Assembly (NCBI GenBank): GCA_947624745.1 | Contig: CANQLR010000016.1 | Span: 1 to 54,277 of the forward strand | DNA from: an uncultured Clostridia bacterium | GTDB taxonomy: Bacteria; Bacillota; Clostridia; Oscillospirales; Ruminococcaceae | Direction: 5' to 3' | Length of the DNA stretch: 54,277 nucleotides | Notes under the pieces: model-generated | The model's database searches: none | Told to the model about the DNA's origin: nothing | What the model saw: the letters and a program-made list of their open reading frames with translations, nothing else | Shown here: piece after piece, positions 40,379 to 52,576 of the stretch | How positions within the stretch are numbered: the first letter of the stretch is position 1 | How the letters are laid out: the number at the start of each line of letters is the position of its first letter | Translations under genes and position numbers: made by a program

Positions 40379-41184
40379 TCAAGGACATTACCATAGGGCA
40401 GTTTTTCCCGGGAAAATCTGTCATACACCGCCTCGACCCGAGGATAAAGCTGCTTCTGACGGTGCTTTTTATCGTCATGCTTTTTCTGGCGAAGGGCTTT
40501 TGCGGGCTCGGCGTCGGGGTGATATATATACTTCTGGCGTTTCTGCTCTCGGGGATACCCCTTAAGATGATGCTCAAGTCCCTGAAGCCGATAGTACCGA
40601 TCATCATATTCACCGGCATTTTAAACCTGTTTTTCATCACCCAGGGCGAGCCGCTTTTCGAGTGGAAGTTCATCAAGATCACCACCGGCGGCGTCCACAC
40701 GATGGTCTTTATGGCGGCAAGGATAATTCTTCTCATCTTCGGCACGTCGCTTCTGACCTATACCACCTCGCCGATAACTTTGACCGACGCCATCGAGCGG
40801 GTGCTTTCGCCGCTTAAGGTGATAAAGTTCCCCGCGCACGAGATCGCGATGATAATGTCGATAGCTCTGCGCTTTATCCCGACCCTCATCGAGGAGACGG
40901 ACAAGATAATGTCCGCCCAGAAGGCGAGGGGAGCCGACATGGAATCGGGAAACATAATCCACCGTGCAAAGGCGCTGATACCGATACTTATCCCGCTTTT
41001 CGTCTCGGCGTTCAGGCGGGCAGAGGAGCTGGCTCTTGCGATGGAGTGCCGCTGCTATCACGGCGGCGAGGGAAGAACCCGCCTTAAGCAGCTTAAGACC
41101 GCGCCGAGGGACTATATCGCGCTTTTAGTCACGCTGATATTCATAGCGGCGGTGATACTTTTAAACATTTTTGTGAAGATATGA
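40375..41184 (+). CDS. ecfT: Energy-coupling factor transporter transmembrane protein EcfT
   Basis: 269 residues from TTG 40375 (AGGAG upstream). It has an N-terminal amphipathic part with SVIHRLDPRIKL, about five helices, and the two coupling helices with the Ala-Arg-Gly motif (QKARGADME) and a second such site near AMECRCYHGGEGRTR. EcfT links the ATPases to the S components. Its last bases overlap truA (ATGA). Confidence 0.95.
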   Translation: MIKDITIGQFFPGKSVIHRLDPRIKLLLTVLFIVMLFLAKGFCGLGVGVIYILLAFLLSGIPLKMMLKSLKPIVPIIIFTGILNLFFITQGEPLFEWKFIKITTGGVHTMVFMAARIILLIFGTSLLTYTTSPITLTDAIERVLSPLKVIKFPAHEIAMIMSIALRFIPTLIEETDKIMSAQKARGADMESGNIIHRAKALIPILIPLFVSAFRRAEELALAMECRCYHGGEGRTRLKQLKTAPRDYIALLVTLIFIAAVILLNIFVKI

Positions 41185-41918
41185 CAAACTTTAAGATAAC
41201 CTGCGCCTTTTCGGGCACAAACTACCACGGCTTTCAGCGCCAGGAAAACGGCTTAAGCACCGTTCAGGGCGAGATCGAGCGGGGGATATATAAGCTTTTG
41301 GGGGAGAGCGTTTCGATAAACGGCTGCTCCCGTACCGACGCCGGCGTTCACGCGAACAAGTTTGTGTTCAACGTTTTTTTGGATACCGCCATCGACCCCC
41401 GCGGGATAAAATACGGCCTCAACGGCGTTCTGCCGCCGGATATTTCGATACTTCACGCCGAGCCCGCGCCGGAGGACTTCCACGCAAGATACTGCTGCAA
41501 GGGCAAGGAGTATATATACCTCATTCACAACTCCGAGACGAAGTGCCCCTTTTACGCGGACAGAATGTACCGCTCGTGGTACCCCATCGACGACAAAAAG
41601 ATCGCCAAGAGCTGCAAGGATTTCGTCGGCAGGCACGACTTCAAGGCCTTTTGCGCCGCGCAGTGCGACAAGGAGGACACCGTGCGCACGGTCACAAGCT
41701 TCGACGTTGAGCGGCAGGGCGACGTCGTTCGGTTCACGGTCGCGGGGGACGGGTTCCTTTACAATATGGTGAGGATAATGGTCGGCACGCTCCTGTTTAT
41801 AAGCGACGGCAAGCTTTCGGAGGACTCTATACCCGAAATAATCGCCTCGCGGGACAGGCAGAGGGCCGGGAAGACGGTGCCGCCGCAGGGGTTGTATCTG
41901 AATAAAGTATTCTATTAG
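41181..41918 (+). CDS. truA: tRNA pseudouridine(38-40) synthase TruA
   Basis: 245 residues. It has the catalytic Asp in SRTDAGVHA, plus FSGTNYHGFQRQ at the start and FLYNMVRIMVGTLL near the C-terminus. It makes pseudouridine at positions 38-40 of tRNAs. The position after ecfA1-ecfA2-ecfT is the usual one in Firmicutes. Confidence 0.96.
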   Translation: MTNFKITCAFSGTNYHGFQRQENGLSTVQGEIERGIYKLLGESVSINGCSRTDAGVHANKFVFNVFLDTAIDPRGIKYGLNGVLPPDISILHAEPAPEDFHARYCCKGKEYIYLIHNSETKCPFYADRMYRSWYPIDDKKIAKSCKDFVGRHDFKAFCAAQCDKEDTVRTVTSFDVERQGDVVRFTVAGDGFLYNMVRIMVGTLLFISDGKLSEDSIPEIIASRDRQRAGKTVPPQGLYLNKVFY

Positions 41919-41943
41919 CCGTACTTGCCCGAAAAAACAAGGG

Positions 41944-42002
41944 CAAGAGGGCAGATGTGAGATGTCAGAGGACAGAATTTCAAGGTGTCGCCTTCGGCGA
42001 AT
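41944..42002. repeat. Single reversed copy of the CTGCCCTCTG unit
   Basis: AGAGGGCAGATGTGAGATGT, CAGAGGACAGAATTTCAAGG and TGTCGCCTTCGGC. On the reverse strand this matches the tandem units at 22918-23165, including the GGCGACACCTT joint. A CTTGCCC...GGGCAAG hairpin without T-run lies just before it. Confidence 0.7.
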
Positions 42003-42048
42003 TAAAGCAGTAGGGCGGCTTTCAAAATAAATTTAGGGAGGCGACAGA

Positions 42049-43230
42049 GTGCCATCACTCAATTCCTTCGAGACGGATATGAAGCGCGCAAGGCGAAAAA
42101 AGCGCGCCAAGCGAAACCTCAAAAACTTTACCTTTATAATGGCGGTGCTTATTATCGCGGGGCTGATATATCTGAGCCGCGACGCGTGGCTCGACTATTT
42201 CGACGGCATACTCGACCGGCACGAGGCGAGCGCCGTACAGAACGACGGGGCGCTTGCGGGCGGAAACTACCCGATAGACATTTCCAAGAAGACCCACACG
42301 AGGATAGGGAAGATCTCCCGCTACTGGACGCTTTTTGCCGACACCACCTTTTACGTCTACAACTCCTCCGGCGACATCGAGTATTCGGCGCAGATGCCCT
42401 ACTCTAACCCCATCTGCTGCGAGGCGGAAAAGCGCACCCTCGTCTACGATCAGGGCGGCTACAGCTTTGCGGTCGCGGGGCCTAACGACATAATCTACCA
42501 AAAGCGGCTGTCCGATCAGATACTTTTGGGGACCGTCGGCCCGGACGGCAGCGTCGGGATAGTCACCGCGAACGAAAAATACCTTGCTTACTTAACGGTC
42601 TACGACAAGAGCGGCTCGGAGATATATCACTGGGCGGACGGTTCGATGATAACCGCCGTGGATATCGAGCAAAACGGAAAGGGATGTCTGGTATCGAGCT
42701 CCTACGCCCGCGGCGGCACCTATAAAACGGTGGTGACCCGCTTAGACCTATCCTCCACCGAAAACGCCGGGGAGACATCGCCCATAGAAACGCTCGGCTT
42801 CGGGCTTAAATATCTTAAGAGCGGCGGGTTCTGGCTTATCGGGCGAGACAGGCTCTGCCGGGTGAATCAGGACGGCGGGGTCGAGATGAGCTTCGGCTAC
42901 GAGTACGAGCTCAAGGACTACTTCGCCTCGAAGGAGCTCGCGGCGCTGGTGTTTGAATCGGTCGGCGGCGGTGGAGGGCTCGTGTCGGTCATATCGGACA
43001 GCGCGAGCGAGCCGGTGAACATCCGCCTCACCGAGAACATCTGCGACATCTATGTGAGCGACGGCACGGTATATATCCTGACCGACAGCTCGGTCGCGGC
43101 GTATAATTCGGCGGGGGAGCTTTTGGCGACCGCCCCGCTCGACATCACATACCGCTCGTTCACGGTAAACGGCGGCGAGGTGTTCCTTCTGGGATACCGC
43201 TCGGTCGAAAAGATTGAATTTGACTACTGA
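42049..43230 (+). CDS. DUF5711 family membrane-anchored beta-propeller-like protein
   Basis: 393 residues from GTG 42049, after AGGGAGG. A strongly basic N-terminus (KRARRKKRAKRNLK) is followed by one helix (FIMAVLIIAGLIYL), then about 340 residues outside made of repeated beta-strand segments with YDKSG, YNSAG and similar turns, as in DUF5711. The basic stretch places the N-terminus inside. The function of the family is unknown. It is 13 bp upstream of cvpA, with which it is often found in Clostridia. Confidence 0.8.
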   Translation: MPSLNSFETDMKRARRKKRAKRNLKNFTFIMAVLIIAGLIYLSRDAWLDYFDGILDRHEASAVQNDGALAGGNYPIDISKKTHTRIGKISRYWTLFADTTFYVYNSSGDIEYSAQMPYSNPICCEAEKRTLVYDQGGYSFAVAGPNDIIYQKRLSDQILLGTVGPDGSVGIVTANEKYLAYLTVYDKSGSEIYHWADGSMITAVDIEQNGKGCLVSSSYARGGTYKTVVTRLDLSSTENAGETSPIETLGFGLKYLKSGGFWLIGRDRLCRVNQDGGVEMSFGYEYELKDYFASKELAALVFESVGGGGGLVSVISDSASEPVNIRLTENICDIYVSDGTVYILTDSSVAAYNSAGELLATAPLDITYRSFTVNGGEVFLLGYRSVEKIEFDY

Positions 43231-43243
43231 ATAAGGAGAAATT

Positions 43244-44161
43244 ATGGCACAGGAGCTTTATTGGTTTTATGACGTTCTGGCCGCGGGGATAGCGCTTATA
43301 TGCCTCTACTGCGGCGCGAAAAGAGGGCTTGCAAGGAGCGTGGCGCTCATCGCTCTGATGATAGCGGCGCTGATCTTAAGCTGGCTTTTGGCCACCGTCG
43401 GCGCGCCGATAATATACGAAAAAGCGGTTCGGCCGGCGATACTCAACGGCCTTAACAGCGCCTCCGAAAAGACCGACCCGCTCTCGGTGGTGTCGTCCGC
43501 GCTGACGAACGGAAACTACGGCGTAGAGATGACCGACCCCGAGATAGAGGGGGTCATATCCTCCTCAAGCGGCATCGAGGCGCTCACGAAAATAGCCGGG
43601 GAGATAAAAAACAACGGCTCGGGCAGGGAGCTTTCCGAGATAGAAAACGGCGTAGAGAGCAGCGTCACCGAGGGAATGCTTACGGCGCTCGTCGGCGATC
43701 ACGTCTCTCCGGGAACGCTGACCGAGATACTCGGCAAGGTCACGAACGCCGAGCAGAGCCTTAAAAACGCGGTCGGGGTGTTTCTGGACGGAGACCGGGC
43801 AAAGACCGCCGAGACCGCCGAGGAGCTTTTGATCGCTCCCGTCGTCAAAATGCTCCTTCGGGGCGCGATATGGGTCGTCTCGATGGGCGTTCTTACGGTC
43901 ATCGCAAAGCTCATCGCAAACGCGTTCGAGAGCTTAAACAAGGTCCCGATAATCGGCCCCGTGAACGTTGTCGCGGGAGCAGCGTTCGGGCTTTTGGAGG
44001 CCGCGGTGATAATTTTCGTCTGCGCGCAGGCGGTACGGCTTTTGAGCGTTCTGACAGACGGCTCGCTGATGTTCATCAACGCCCCCACGGTAGAAAAAAG
44101 CTACGTTTTCAAGTATTTTTACGGCTTTGACATTTCATCGCTATTTGCGCTTATTAAATAG
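43244..44161 (+). CDS. CvpA family membrane protein
   Basis: 305 residues. The first helices (LAAGIALICLYCGAKRGLARSVALIALMIAALILSW split over two segments) and the last two (about residues 205-225 and 240-270, with NKVPIIGPVNVVAGAAFGLLEA in two pieces) fit CvpA. A soluble, Ser/Glu-rich insert of about 130 residues separates them, longer than in the short colicin V production proteins. GGAG precedes the ATG. The clp gene follows after 12 bp. Confidence 0.8.
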   Translation: MAQELYWFYDVLAAGIALICLYCGAKRGLARSVALIALMIAALILSWLLATVGAPIIYEKAVRPAILNGLNSASEKTDPLSVVSSALTNGNYGVEMTDPEIEGVISSSSGIEALTKIAGEIKNNGSGRELSEIENGVESSVTEGMLTALVGDHVSPGTLTEILGKVTNAEQSLKNAVGVFLDGDRAKTAETAEELLIAPVVKMLLRGAIWVVSMGVLTVIAKLIANAFESLNKVPIIGPVNVVAGAAFGLLEAAVIIFVCAQAVRLLSVLTDGSLMFINAPTVEKSYVFKYFYGFDISSLFALIK

Positions 44162-44173
44162 GAGGTCTGGTTT

Positions 44174-46456
<2,283 letters not shown>

Positions 46457-46495
46457 CGGAAATTGTTAATTTTCTGTGAACTTTTCAAGAAATCC

Positions 46496-46524
46496 TTGCA
46501 TTTTCCGCGGCTCTGTGATATAAT
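46496..46524 (+). promoter_or_regulatory. Promoter TTGCAT-17-TATAAT of the rplU operon
   Basis: TTGCAT 46496-46501 and TATAAT 46519-46524, spacer 17 bp. The region 46457-46611 otherwise holds only the leader. Confidence 0.85.
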
Positions 46525-46611
46525 CTTAAGGCCGCTTGTTGGGGGCAGTTAAGCCGAAGTATGCCTTCGCGCCCTGTGCAGCGAGTTCTAAAGTAAAGGC
46601 AGGTGCCGCAA
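46525..46611 (+). ncRNA. Structured rplU leader (candidate L21 leader)
   Basis: The 5' UTR can fold GGGC with GCCC around an inner CGAAG/CTTCG hairpin (46557-46576). It is followed by CAGCGAGTTCTAAAGTAAAG before the ribosome binding site. Firmicutes rplU genes commonly carry a conserved L21 leader; the position fits, but I could not test the match. Confidence 0.5.
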
Positions 46612-46926
46612 ATGTACGCAGTTATCGAGACCGGCGGTAAGCAGTATCAGGTAAAAGAGGGCGATATCCTCTTTATCGAGAAGCTCCCCGTTGAGGCCGA
46701 CGAGACCGTTACCTTCGACAAGGTGATAGCCTTCTCGGACGGCGAAAAGGTTTCGGTCGGCGCTCCCTATGTCGAGGGCGCAAAGGTCGAGGCTAAGGTT
46801 CTTAAAAACGGTAAGGGCAAAAAGATCACCGTTTTCACCTACAAGCCCAAGAAGGGCTCGACTCACCGCAAGATGGGTCACAGACAGCCCTACACTCAGG
46901 TTCGCGTCGAATCCATAAAGGCATAA
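46612..46926 (+). CDS. rplU: Ribosomal protein bL21
   Basis: 104 residues from ATG 46612 ([18 protein letters not shown]), the normal L21 start, with AGGCAGG eight bases before; the in-frame GTG at 46603 is unlikely. It ends with the typical [14 protein letters not shown]. Its stop codon overlaps the prp start by one base. Confidence 0.97.
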   Translation: MYAVIETGGKQYQVKEGDILFIEKLPVEADETVTFDKVIAFSDGEKVSVGAPYVEGAKVEAKVLKNGKGKKITVFTYKPKKGSTHRKMGHRQPYTQVRVESIKA

Positions 46927-47231
46927 TGATAAGCGCGGAATTTTTCCGTTCCGGCGGCGGCTTCAAGGGCTTTGCCGTTTCGGGACACTCGGGATACGCG
47001 AGCTCGGGTCGGGACATCGTCTGCGCGAGCGTTTCCTCGGCGGTCATGCTTGCCTGCAATCTTGCGACCGACATCTTTAAGCTTAAGGCGGAGGTCTCCG
47101 CCGAGGGCGAAAGGGTAGCGCTAAGCTTGCAGGAGCCGGACAACGGCGTGATAGAGGGGCTTTATAAGCACCTTTCGGCCGTGAGCGAGGAATATCCCGA
47201 AAACATCAGAGTAAAAGTTTCGGAGGTGTGA
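46926..47231 (+). CDS. prp: Ribosomal-processing cysteine protease Prp
   Basis: 101 residues. The catalytic dyad is His21 (VSGHSGYA) and Cys33 (DIVCASVS), spaced as in the YsxB/Prp family. It lies between rplU and rpmA, and the rpmA product here has the N-terminal extension that Prp removes. In Firmicutes this cleavage is required to expose the L27 N-terminus at the peptidyl transferase centre. Confidence 0.95.
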   Translation: MISAEFFRSGGGFKGFAVSGHSGYASSGRDIVCASVSSAVMLACNLATDIFKLKAEVSAEGERVALSLQEPDNGVIEGLYKHLSAVSEEYPENIRVKVSEV

Positions 47232-47234
47232 TAA

Positions 47235-47516
47235 ATGTTAAAGATCAGTATGCAGTTCTTCGCCCATAAAAAGGGCGTCAGCTCGACCAAGAACGGCCGT
47301 GAGTCCGAGTCGAAGAGGCTCGGCGCCAAAAGGGCGGACGGTCAGGCGGTCTTGGCCGGAAACATTCTGTACCGCCAGCGCGGCACCCACATTCACCCCG
47401 GTGAGAACGTAGGCATCGGCTCGGACGATACGCTGTTTGCGAAGATCGACGGCGTCGTTCACTACGAGCGCTTCGGCCGCGACCGCAAGAAGGTCAGCGT
47501 TTACCCCGCAGAGTGA
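47235..47516 (+). CDS. rpmA: Ribosomal protein bL27, made with a cleavable N-terminal extension
   Basis: 93 residues. It begins [17 protein letters not shown]. The first nine residues up to FF form the leader that Prp cuts off in Firmicutes, leaving AHKKGVSS. The rest ([33 protein letters not shown]) is standard bL27. It starts three bases after prp. Confidence 0.96.
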   Translation: MLKISMQFFAHKKGVSSTKNGRESESKRLGAKRADGQAVLAGNILYRQRGTHIHPGENVGIGSDDTLFAKIDGVVHYERFGRDRKKVSVYPAE

Positions 47517-47529
47517 TAAAAAGAATTGA

Positions 47530-48861
<1,332 letters not shown>

Positions 48862-48868
48862 ATAAGGA

Positions 48869-48899
48869 AAAGCTCCGGCAGGGCGGGGCTTTTTATTTT
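48869..48899 (+). terminator. Terminator of the rplU-obg operon
   Basis: AAAGCTCC pairs with GGGGCTTT (one G-T pair), followed by TTTATTTT. Confidence 0.75.
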
Positions 48900-48976
48900 C
48901 CCCTGTCATAAGCCATGAAAACCTCTCCCCCTCACCCTCCACCATCTCCTGCATATAATATCCCAGGAGGTGTGAA

Positions 48977-49774
48977 ATGATCGACCTATTGATATATTCC
49001 CTCGCTGCGACGTTGGGGACGTGGCTGCTGACGGCGCTCGGGGCGGGGGTGGTGGTATTCTTCAAAACGCCGGGGAGGCGGGTAATGGACCTCATGCTCG
49101 GCTTTGCCTCGGGGGTGATGATTGCGGCCTCATTCTGGTCGCTTCTGCAGCCCGCCATCGAGCGCGCCGAGCAGTCCTCCCGCCTGCCGGCCTACTTAGT
49201 CGCGGCGATGGGCTTCCTCTTCGGGGCGGTGTTCATGTGGGGCTCCGACAAAATCGTCACCCTCAGCCGGAAAAACGCCGACAGATCGTCCGACGGCGAC
49301 AGATTTTCGCGGATAATCATGCTCGTTCTGTCGATAACGCTCCACAACATTCCCGAGGGGCTGGCGGTCGGCGTGGCGTTCGGTGCGCTCGGCAGGGAAG
49401 AGATAAGCCCCGAAAGCCTTTGGGGAGCGATAACCATCGCCCTCGGGATCGGGCTCCAGAATTTTCCGGAGGGCGCGGCGGTCTCGCTGCCCCTGCGCCG
49501 CGAGGGAGTCTCCCGGCTCCGGGCGTTTATGTGGGGCCAGGCTTCCGGCGCGGTCGAGCCCGTGGCCGGCGTCCTCGGCGCGCTTTTGGTCGTGAAGGTC
49601 GAGGCGCTTCTGCCCTATGCCCTCGCGTTCGCGGCCGGGGCGATGATCCTCGTCGCGGTCCACGAGCTGATCCCCGAATGCCAGAAGCAGCGCGAATCGC
49701 AGCCCTATTTCGCGACGATGGGCATTGTCGCGGGGTTCGCGGTGATGATGGTGATGGACGTCATGCTCGGATAA
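48977..49774 (+). CDS. ZIP family metal transporter
   Basis: 265 residues, eight helices. The signature HNIPEGLAVGVAFGA in helix 4 and FPEGAAVSLPLRREG in helix 5 are the two metal-binding half-sites of the ZIP (GufA-like) fold. HELIPE is present near the C-terminus. AGGAGGTG precedes the ATG. It probably takes up zinc or a similar divalent ion. It is a single gene with a terminator directly after it. Confidence 0.92.
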   Translation: MIDLLIYSLAATLGTWLLTALGAGVVVFFKTPGRRVMDLMLGFASGVMIAASFWSLLQPAIERAEQSSRLPAYLVAAMGFLFGAVFMWGSDKIVTLSRKNADRSSDGDRFSRIIMLVLSITLHNIPEGLAVGVAFGALGREEISPESLWGAITIALGIGLQNFPEGAAVSLPLRREGVSRLRAFMWGQASGAVEPVAGVLGALLVVKVEALLPYALAFAAGAMILVAVHELIPECQKQRESQPYFATMGIVAGFAVMMVMDVMLG

Positions 49775-49779
49775 AAAAT

Positions 49780-49812
49780 GCCGCAGGAAAGGCTCCTGCG
49801 GCAAATTTTTTT
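49780..49812. terminator. Convergent bidirectional terminator
   Basis: GCCGCAGG (49780-49787) and CCTGCGGC (49795-49802) form a perfect 8-bp stem with T-runs on both strands. It ends the ZIP gene and the flavin reductase gene. Confidence 0.88.
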
Positions 49813-49825
49813 CGGCAACCGGGTC

Positions 49826-50383
49826 TTACTCGATCGATTTGCCCTCGACGAAGGCGTCGCCGACCTTTTCGCCGATCTCGCGGTAAGCCGCGGCGGCGGG
49901 GTCGAAGATTATCGGGCGGATCAGGTCGATATCCGGCAGACCTCTCTCGTCCAGAACGTCCTCGTCCGCGACGCAGTTGACGATCTCCGCGATGACGTTT
50001 CCGTCCTCGGTGATCTTTTCGAGCTTGCACTCGAGGCTCATCGGCAGCTCGTTGATGATCGGAGCGTCGACAAATTCCGCCTTCGAGGTGGTGAAGCCCG
50101 CGACCTCGAGCTTGTCCGGCTCGTCGTTTGCCGAAACTATCCCGAGATAGTCACAGGCGGCGACGTAGTCGATGGTCGCGAAGCTGACAGTGAACGCCTT
50201 TTTAAGCTTGATGTTTTTGGTGGTCTTGTGGTCCGCGCTCAGGCTGATGATTATCTTGCCTGCGTCGTAGGCCCCTCCCCAAGCCGCGTTCATTGCGTCC
50301 GGGACCCCGTTTTCGTCGTAGGTCCCGAGGATCAGCACCGGCATCGGATAGATCCAGGTTTTCATGCCGAAGTTTTTGCGCAT
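49826..50383 (-). CDS. Flavin reductase-like FMN-binding protein
   Basis: 185 residues of the split-barrel flavin-reductase fold: PMPVLILGTYDENGVPDAMN, AWGGAYDAGKIIISL and FATIDYVAACDYLGIVS, typical of the anaerobe group near flavoredoxin. No partner enzyme is adjacent, so its electron acceptor is unknown. AGGAGA precedes the ATG at 50383, and the amylase gene ends 26 bp upstream. Confidence 0.87.
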   Translation of the reverse strand: MRKNFGMKTWIYPMPVLILGTYDENGVPDAMNAAWGGAYDAGKIIISLSADHKTTKNIKLKKAFTVSFATIDYVAACDYLGIVSANDEPDKLEVAGFTTSKAEFVDAPIINELPMSLECKLEKITEDGNVIAEIVNCVADEDVLDERGLPDIDLIRPIIFDPAAAAYREIGEKVGDAFVEGKSIE

Positions 50384-50408
50384 ACTAATTTCTCCTTTTT
50401 ATATAAAT

Positions 50409-51722
50409 TTACCTTTCGGCCTTGAAGTAATAGGCGGCGTACGGCTCTAAAAGCGAGCCTCCGCCGAAGTCGTGGTCCCTCCCCGAAATGAGGTCGACCG
50501 CTCTGCCGCACTCCGCGTTGAAGTGCGCGGTAAAGGGCTCGGAGTCGGCGTTTATCGCGACCAGCACCCTCTCGTGTTCCGACTTTCTCTCAAAAATGCA
50601 CTGCTTGTTAGTGAGTAAAACCGAGCGAAATGCCCCGTAGTTCAGCGCTTCGGAGGATTTTTTAGCCTCCGCGAGTTTTGCTATGTAGTCGCATAGCCCG
50701 TTCCACACCGGCTCCACAAAACATGGGCGCAGCGCGGGGTCGCCCTGGCGCTTGTCCGCCTTTTCTCCCCACTCGCTGCCGTAGTAAACGCAGGGCACGC
50801 CCGGCATGCCGAACATCAGCGCGTAAATCAGCGGCAGGTGTTCCGGGTTCGTGAGAATGCTCGCGACCCGGGTGACGTCGTGGTTGTCGACGAAGCTCAA
50901 AAGGTGCTTGCCCTTGTAGAGAGTCCAGTTTTCGAGCCCGAACTGGCGCATCAGCGAGTGGTTGATCTCGAACATATTCATCGAGTTGAAGCTCGAATAA
51001 AGCCCCTTGTAGCACTCGTAGTTGGTCGCCGAATGGAGCATTTCGGGGTTCATGAGGCGGTTGTAGTCGCCGTGCAGCATCTCTCCCAAAAGCCAGAATT
51101 CGGGCTTGAGCGAGGCGGTGAAGCACCGAAGCCTCCGCAAAAAATTCTCGTCCAGACAGTAGGCGACGTCGAGCCGCAGCCCGTCGATGTCAAACTCCTC
51201 GACCCACGAGCGCACGCTCTCGAAAAGATAGTTTACGACGTCTTCGTTCCGCAAATTCAGCTTCACGAGGTCGTAGTTGCCCTCCCAGCCCTCGTACCAA
51301 AGGCCGTCGTTGTAGGGCGAGTTCCCGCCGAAGTCGATCCGCGAAAACCACCCGACGTAGGGCGAGCGCTCGCGATTCTCAAGAACGTCCTTAAACGCCC
51401 AGAAGCCCCGCCCGCAGTGGTTGAACACGCCGTCCAAAACGACCTTAATGCCGTTTTCGTGAAGTGCGCGGCAGACCTCCGCAAAATCGGCGTTGGTGCC
51501 GAGGCGGCAGTCGATCCGGCGGTAATCGCGGGTGTTGTAGCCGTGCGTGTCCGACTCGAAGACCGGGCAGAGATAGACCGCGTTCACGCCGAGCCGGCGC
51601 ATATGGGGGATCCACCCGGCGATTTTTTTGATCCGGGATACAGCCACGCCGTCGTTTTCAAACGGCGCCCCGCAGAACCCGAGGGGGTAAATTTGGTAAA
51701 AGACACTTTCATAAGCCCACAT
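50409..51722 (-). CDS. GH13 family alpha-glucan hydrolase (cyclomaltodextrinase/alpha-amylase type)
   Basis: 437 residues without signal peptide, so cytoplasmic. The GH13 regions are present: VVLDGVFNH, GLRLDVAY with nucleophile Asp185, LLGEM with acid/base Glu214, and FVDNHDVTR with Asp282. It starts MWAYESVFYQIYPLGF, like maltodextrin-degrading enzymes, but lacks the N-terminal domain of neopullulanases. It probably degrades imported maltodextrins. AAGGAG precedes the ATG; the promoter is at 51759-51787. Confidence 0.9.
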   Translation of the reverse strand: MWAYESVFYQIYPLGFCGAPFENDGVAVSRIKKIAGWIPHMRRLGVNAVYLCPVFESDTHGYNTRDYRRIDCRLGTNADFAEVCRALHENGIKVVLDGVFNHCGRGFWAFKDVLENRERSPYVGWFSRIDFGGNSPYNDGLWYEGWEGNYDLVKLNLRNEDVVNYLFESVRSWVEEFDIDGLRLDVAYCLDENFLRRLRCFTASLKPEFWLLGEMLHGDYNRLMNPEMLHSATNYECYKGLYSSFNSMNMFEINHSLMRQFGLENWTLYKGKHLLSFVDNHDVTRVASILTNPEHLPLIYALMFGMPGVPCVYYGSEWGEKADKRQGDPALRPCFVEPVWNGLCDYIAKLAEAKKSSEALNYGAFRSVLLTNKQCIFERKSEHERVLVAINADSEPFTAHFNAECGRAVDLISGRDHDFGGGSLLEPYAAYYFKAER

Positions 51723-51758
51723 ATATCAATTCTCCTTGTAAAAAATTCGGTATATACT

Positions 51759-51787
51759 ATTATAGCATTTTATGGGGAGATTGTCAA
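51759..51787 (-). promoter_or_regulatory. Promoter TTGACA-17-TATAAT of the GH13 gene
   Basis: On the minus strand TTGACA (51787-51782) and TATAAT (51764-51759) are separated by 17 bp. Confidence 0.88.
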
Positions 51788-51859
51788 CGAAGGGGGAAAG
51801 CACAAAAATGGGGGATTATGGGGCTAAAATCGGCAAAAATGGGGGGTGAGAGAGTAATA

Positions 51860-51957
51860 TAAAAGTTAAACTCCTAAATCATTTTTTGAGCAAAATAAAA
51901 AGCCTTTTTTGGCTGTTTCGGAGAGATATAATAAGAAGGTTTAGCTATTAACTTTTA
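51860..51957. mobile_element. MITE-like 98-bp AT-rich sequence with inverted ends
   Basis: TAAAAGTTAA (51860-51869) and TTAACTTTTA (51948-51957) are perfect inverted ends, and the similarity continues weakly inward (CCTAAATC against GCTAAACC). It is AT-rich in a GC-rich setting and holds a small AGCC-TTTTTT-GGCT hairpin. No transposase and no clear target duplication are visible. It occupies the gap between the GH13 gene and the deaminase gene. Confidence 0.4.
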
Positions 51958-52021
51958 CCAAATAAAATCTTGCTTATCCCTTCCTCACCGTTGAGTGTCC
52001 ATTTCGGCTACATCTTCCCCC

Positions 52022-52050
52022 TTGCATTCCTCCCCAATATATGCTATACT
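52022..52050 (+). promoter_or_regulatory. Promoter TTGCAT-17-TATACT of the deaminase-tsaE-tsaB operon
   Basis: TTGCAT 52022-52027, TATACT 52045-52050, spacer 17 bp, with TG one base before the -10. Confidence 0.8.
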
Positions 52051-52087
52051 AAGAGAAAACCCATGCTTTGAGCCGAAAGGAGAAAAA

Positions 52088-52576
52088 ATGGAAAGACGTG
52101 ACAAAATCAACTACTATCTCGACATCGCCGACACCGTTTCCGCGAGGTCTACCTGCCTTCGCCGGCGCTACGGCGCGGTGATAGTCAACCACGACCAGAT
52201 CGTTTCGACCGGCTATGTCGGCGCGCCGCGAGGAAGGCAGAACTGCTGCGACCTCGGCAACTGCGTCCGCGAGCAGCTCAAGATCCCGAGAGGCGAAAGA
52301 TACGAGCTCTGCCGCTCTGTCCACGCCGAGATGAACGCCGTCATAAGCGCCTCCCGCGAGGAGATGATCGGCGCGACCCTCTACCTCGTCGGCCGCGAGG
52401 TCTCGACAGGCGAATACATCAAAAACTCGGTCTGCTGCTCGCTCTGCAAGAGGGTGGTCATCAACAGCGGCATCGAGCGGGTCATTATCCGCGACACCGA
52501 GACCGAATACCGCGTCATCGAGGTCATGGAGTGGATAATGAACGACGAATCGGTGACCGGCACCAGGGGCTACTGA
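52088..52576 (+). CDS. dCMP deaminase family zinc protein (ComEB-like)
   Basis: 162 residues from ATG 52088 (AAAGGAG upstream); the longer frame crosses the promoter. The zinc site is HAEMNAV and, later, CCSLCKRVV, which fits the H-A-E ... CxxC pattern, although the usual Pro before the first Cys is replaced by Cys. It also has SRSTCLRRRYGAVIV and a second Cys pair (NCCDLGNC) as in dCMP deaminases. It would turn dCMP into dUMP for dTMP synthesis. Its TGA overlaps the tsaE start. Confidence 0.88.
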   Translation: MERRDKINYYLDIADTVSARSTCLRRRYGAVIVNHDQIVSTGYVGAPRGRQNCCDLGNCVREQLKIPRGERYELCRSVHAEMNAVISASREEMIGATLYLVGREVSTGEYIKNSVCCSLCKRVVINSGIERVIIRDTETEYRVIEVMEWIMNDESVTGTRGY

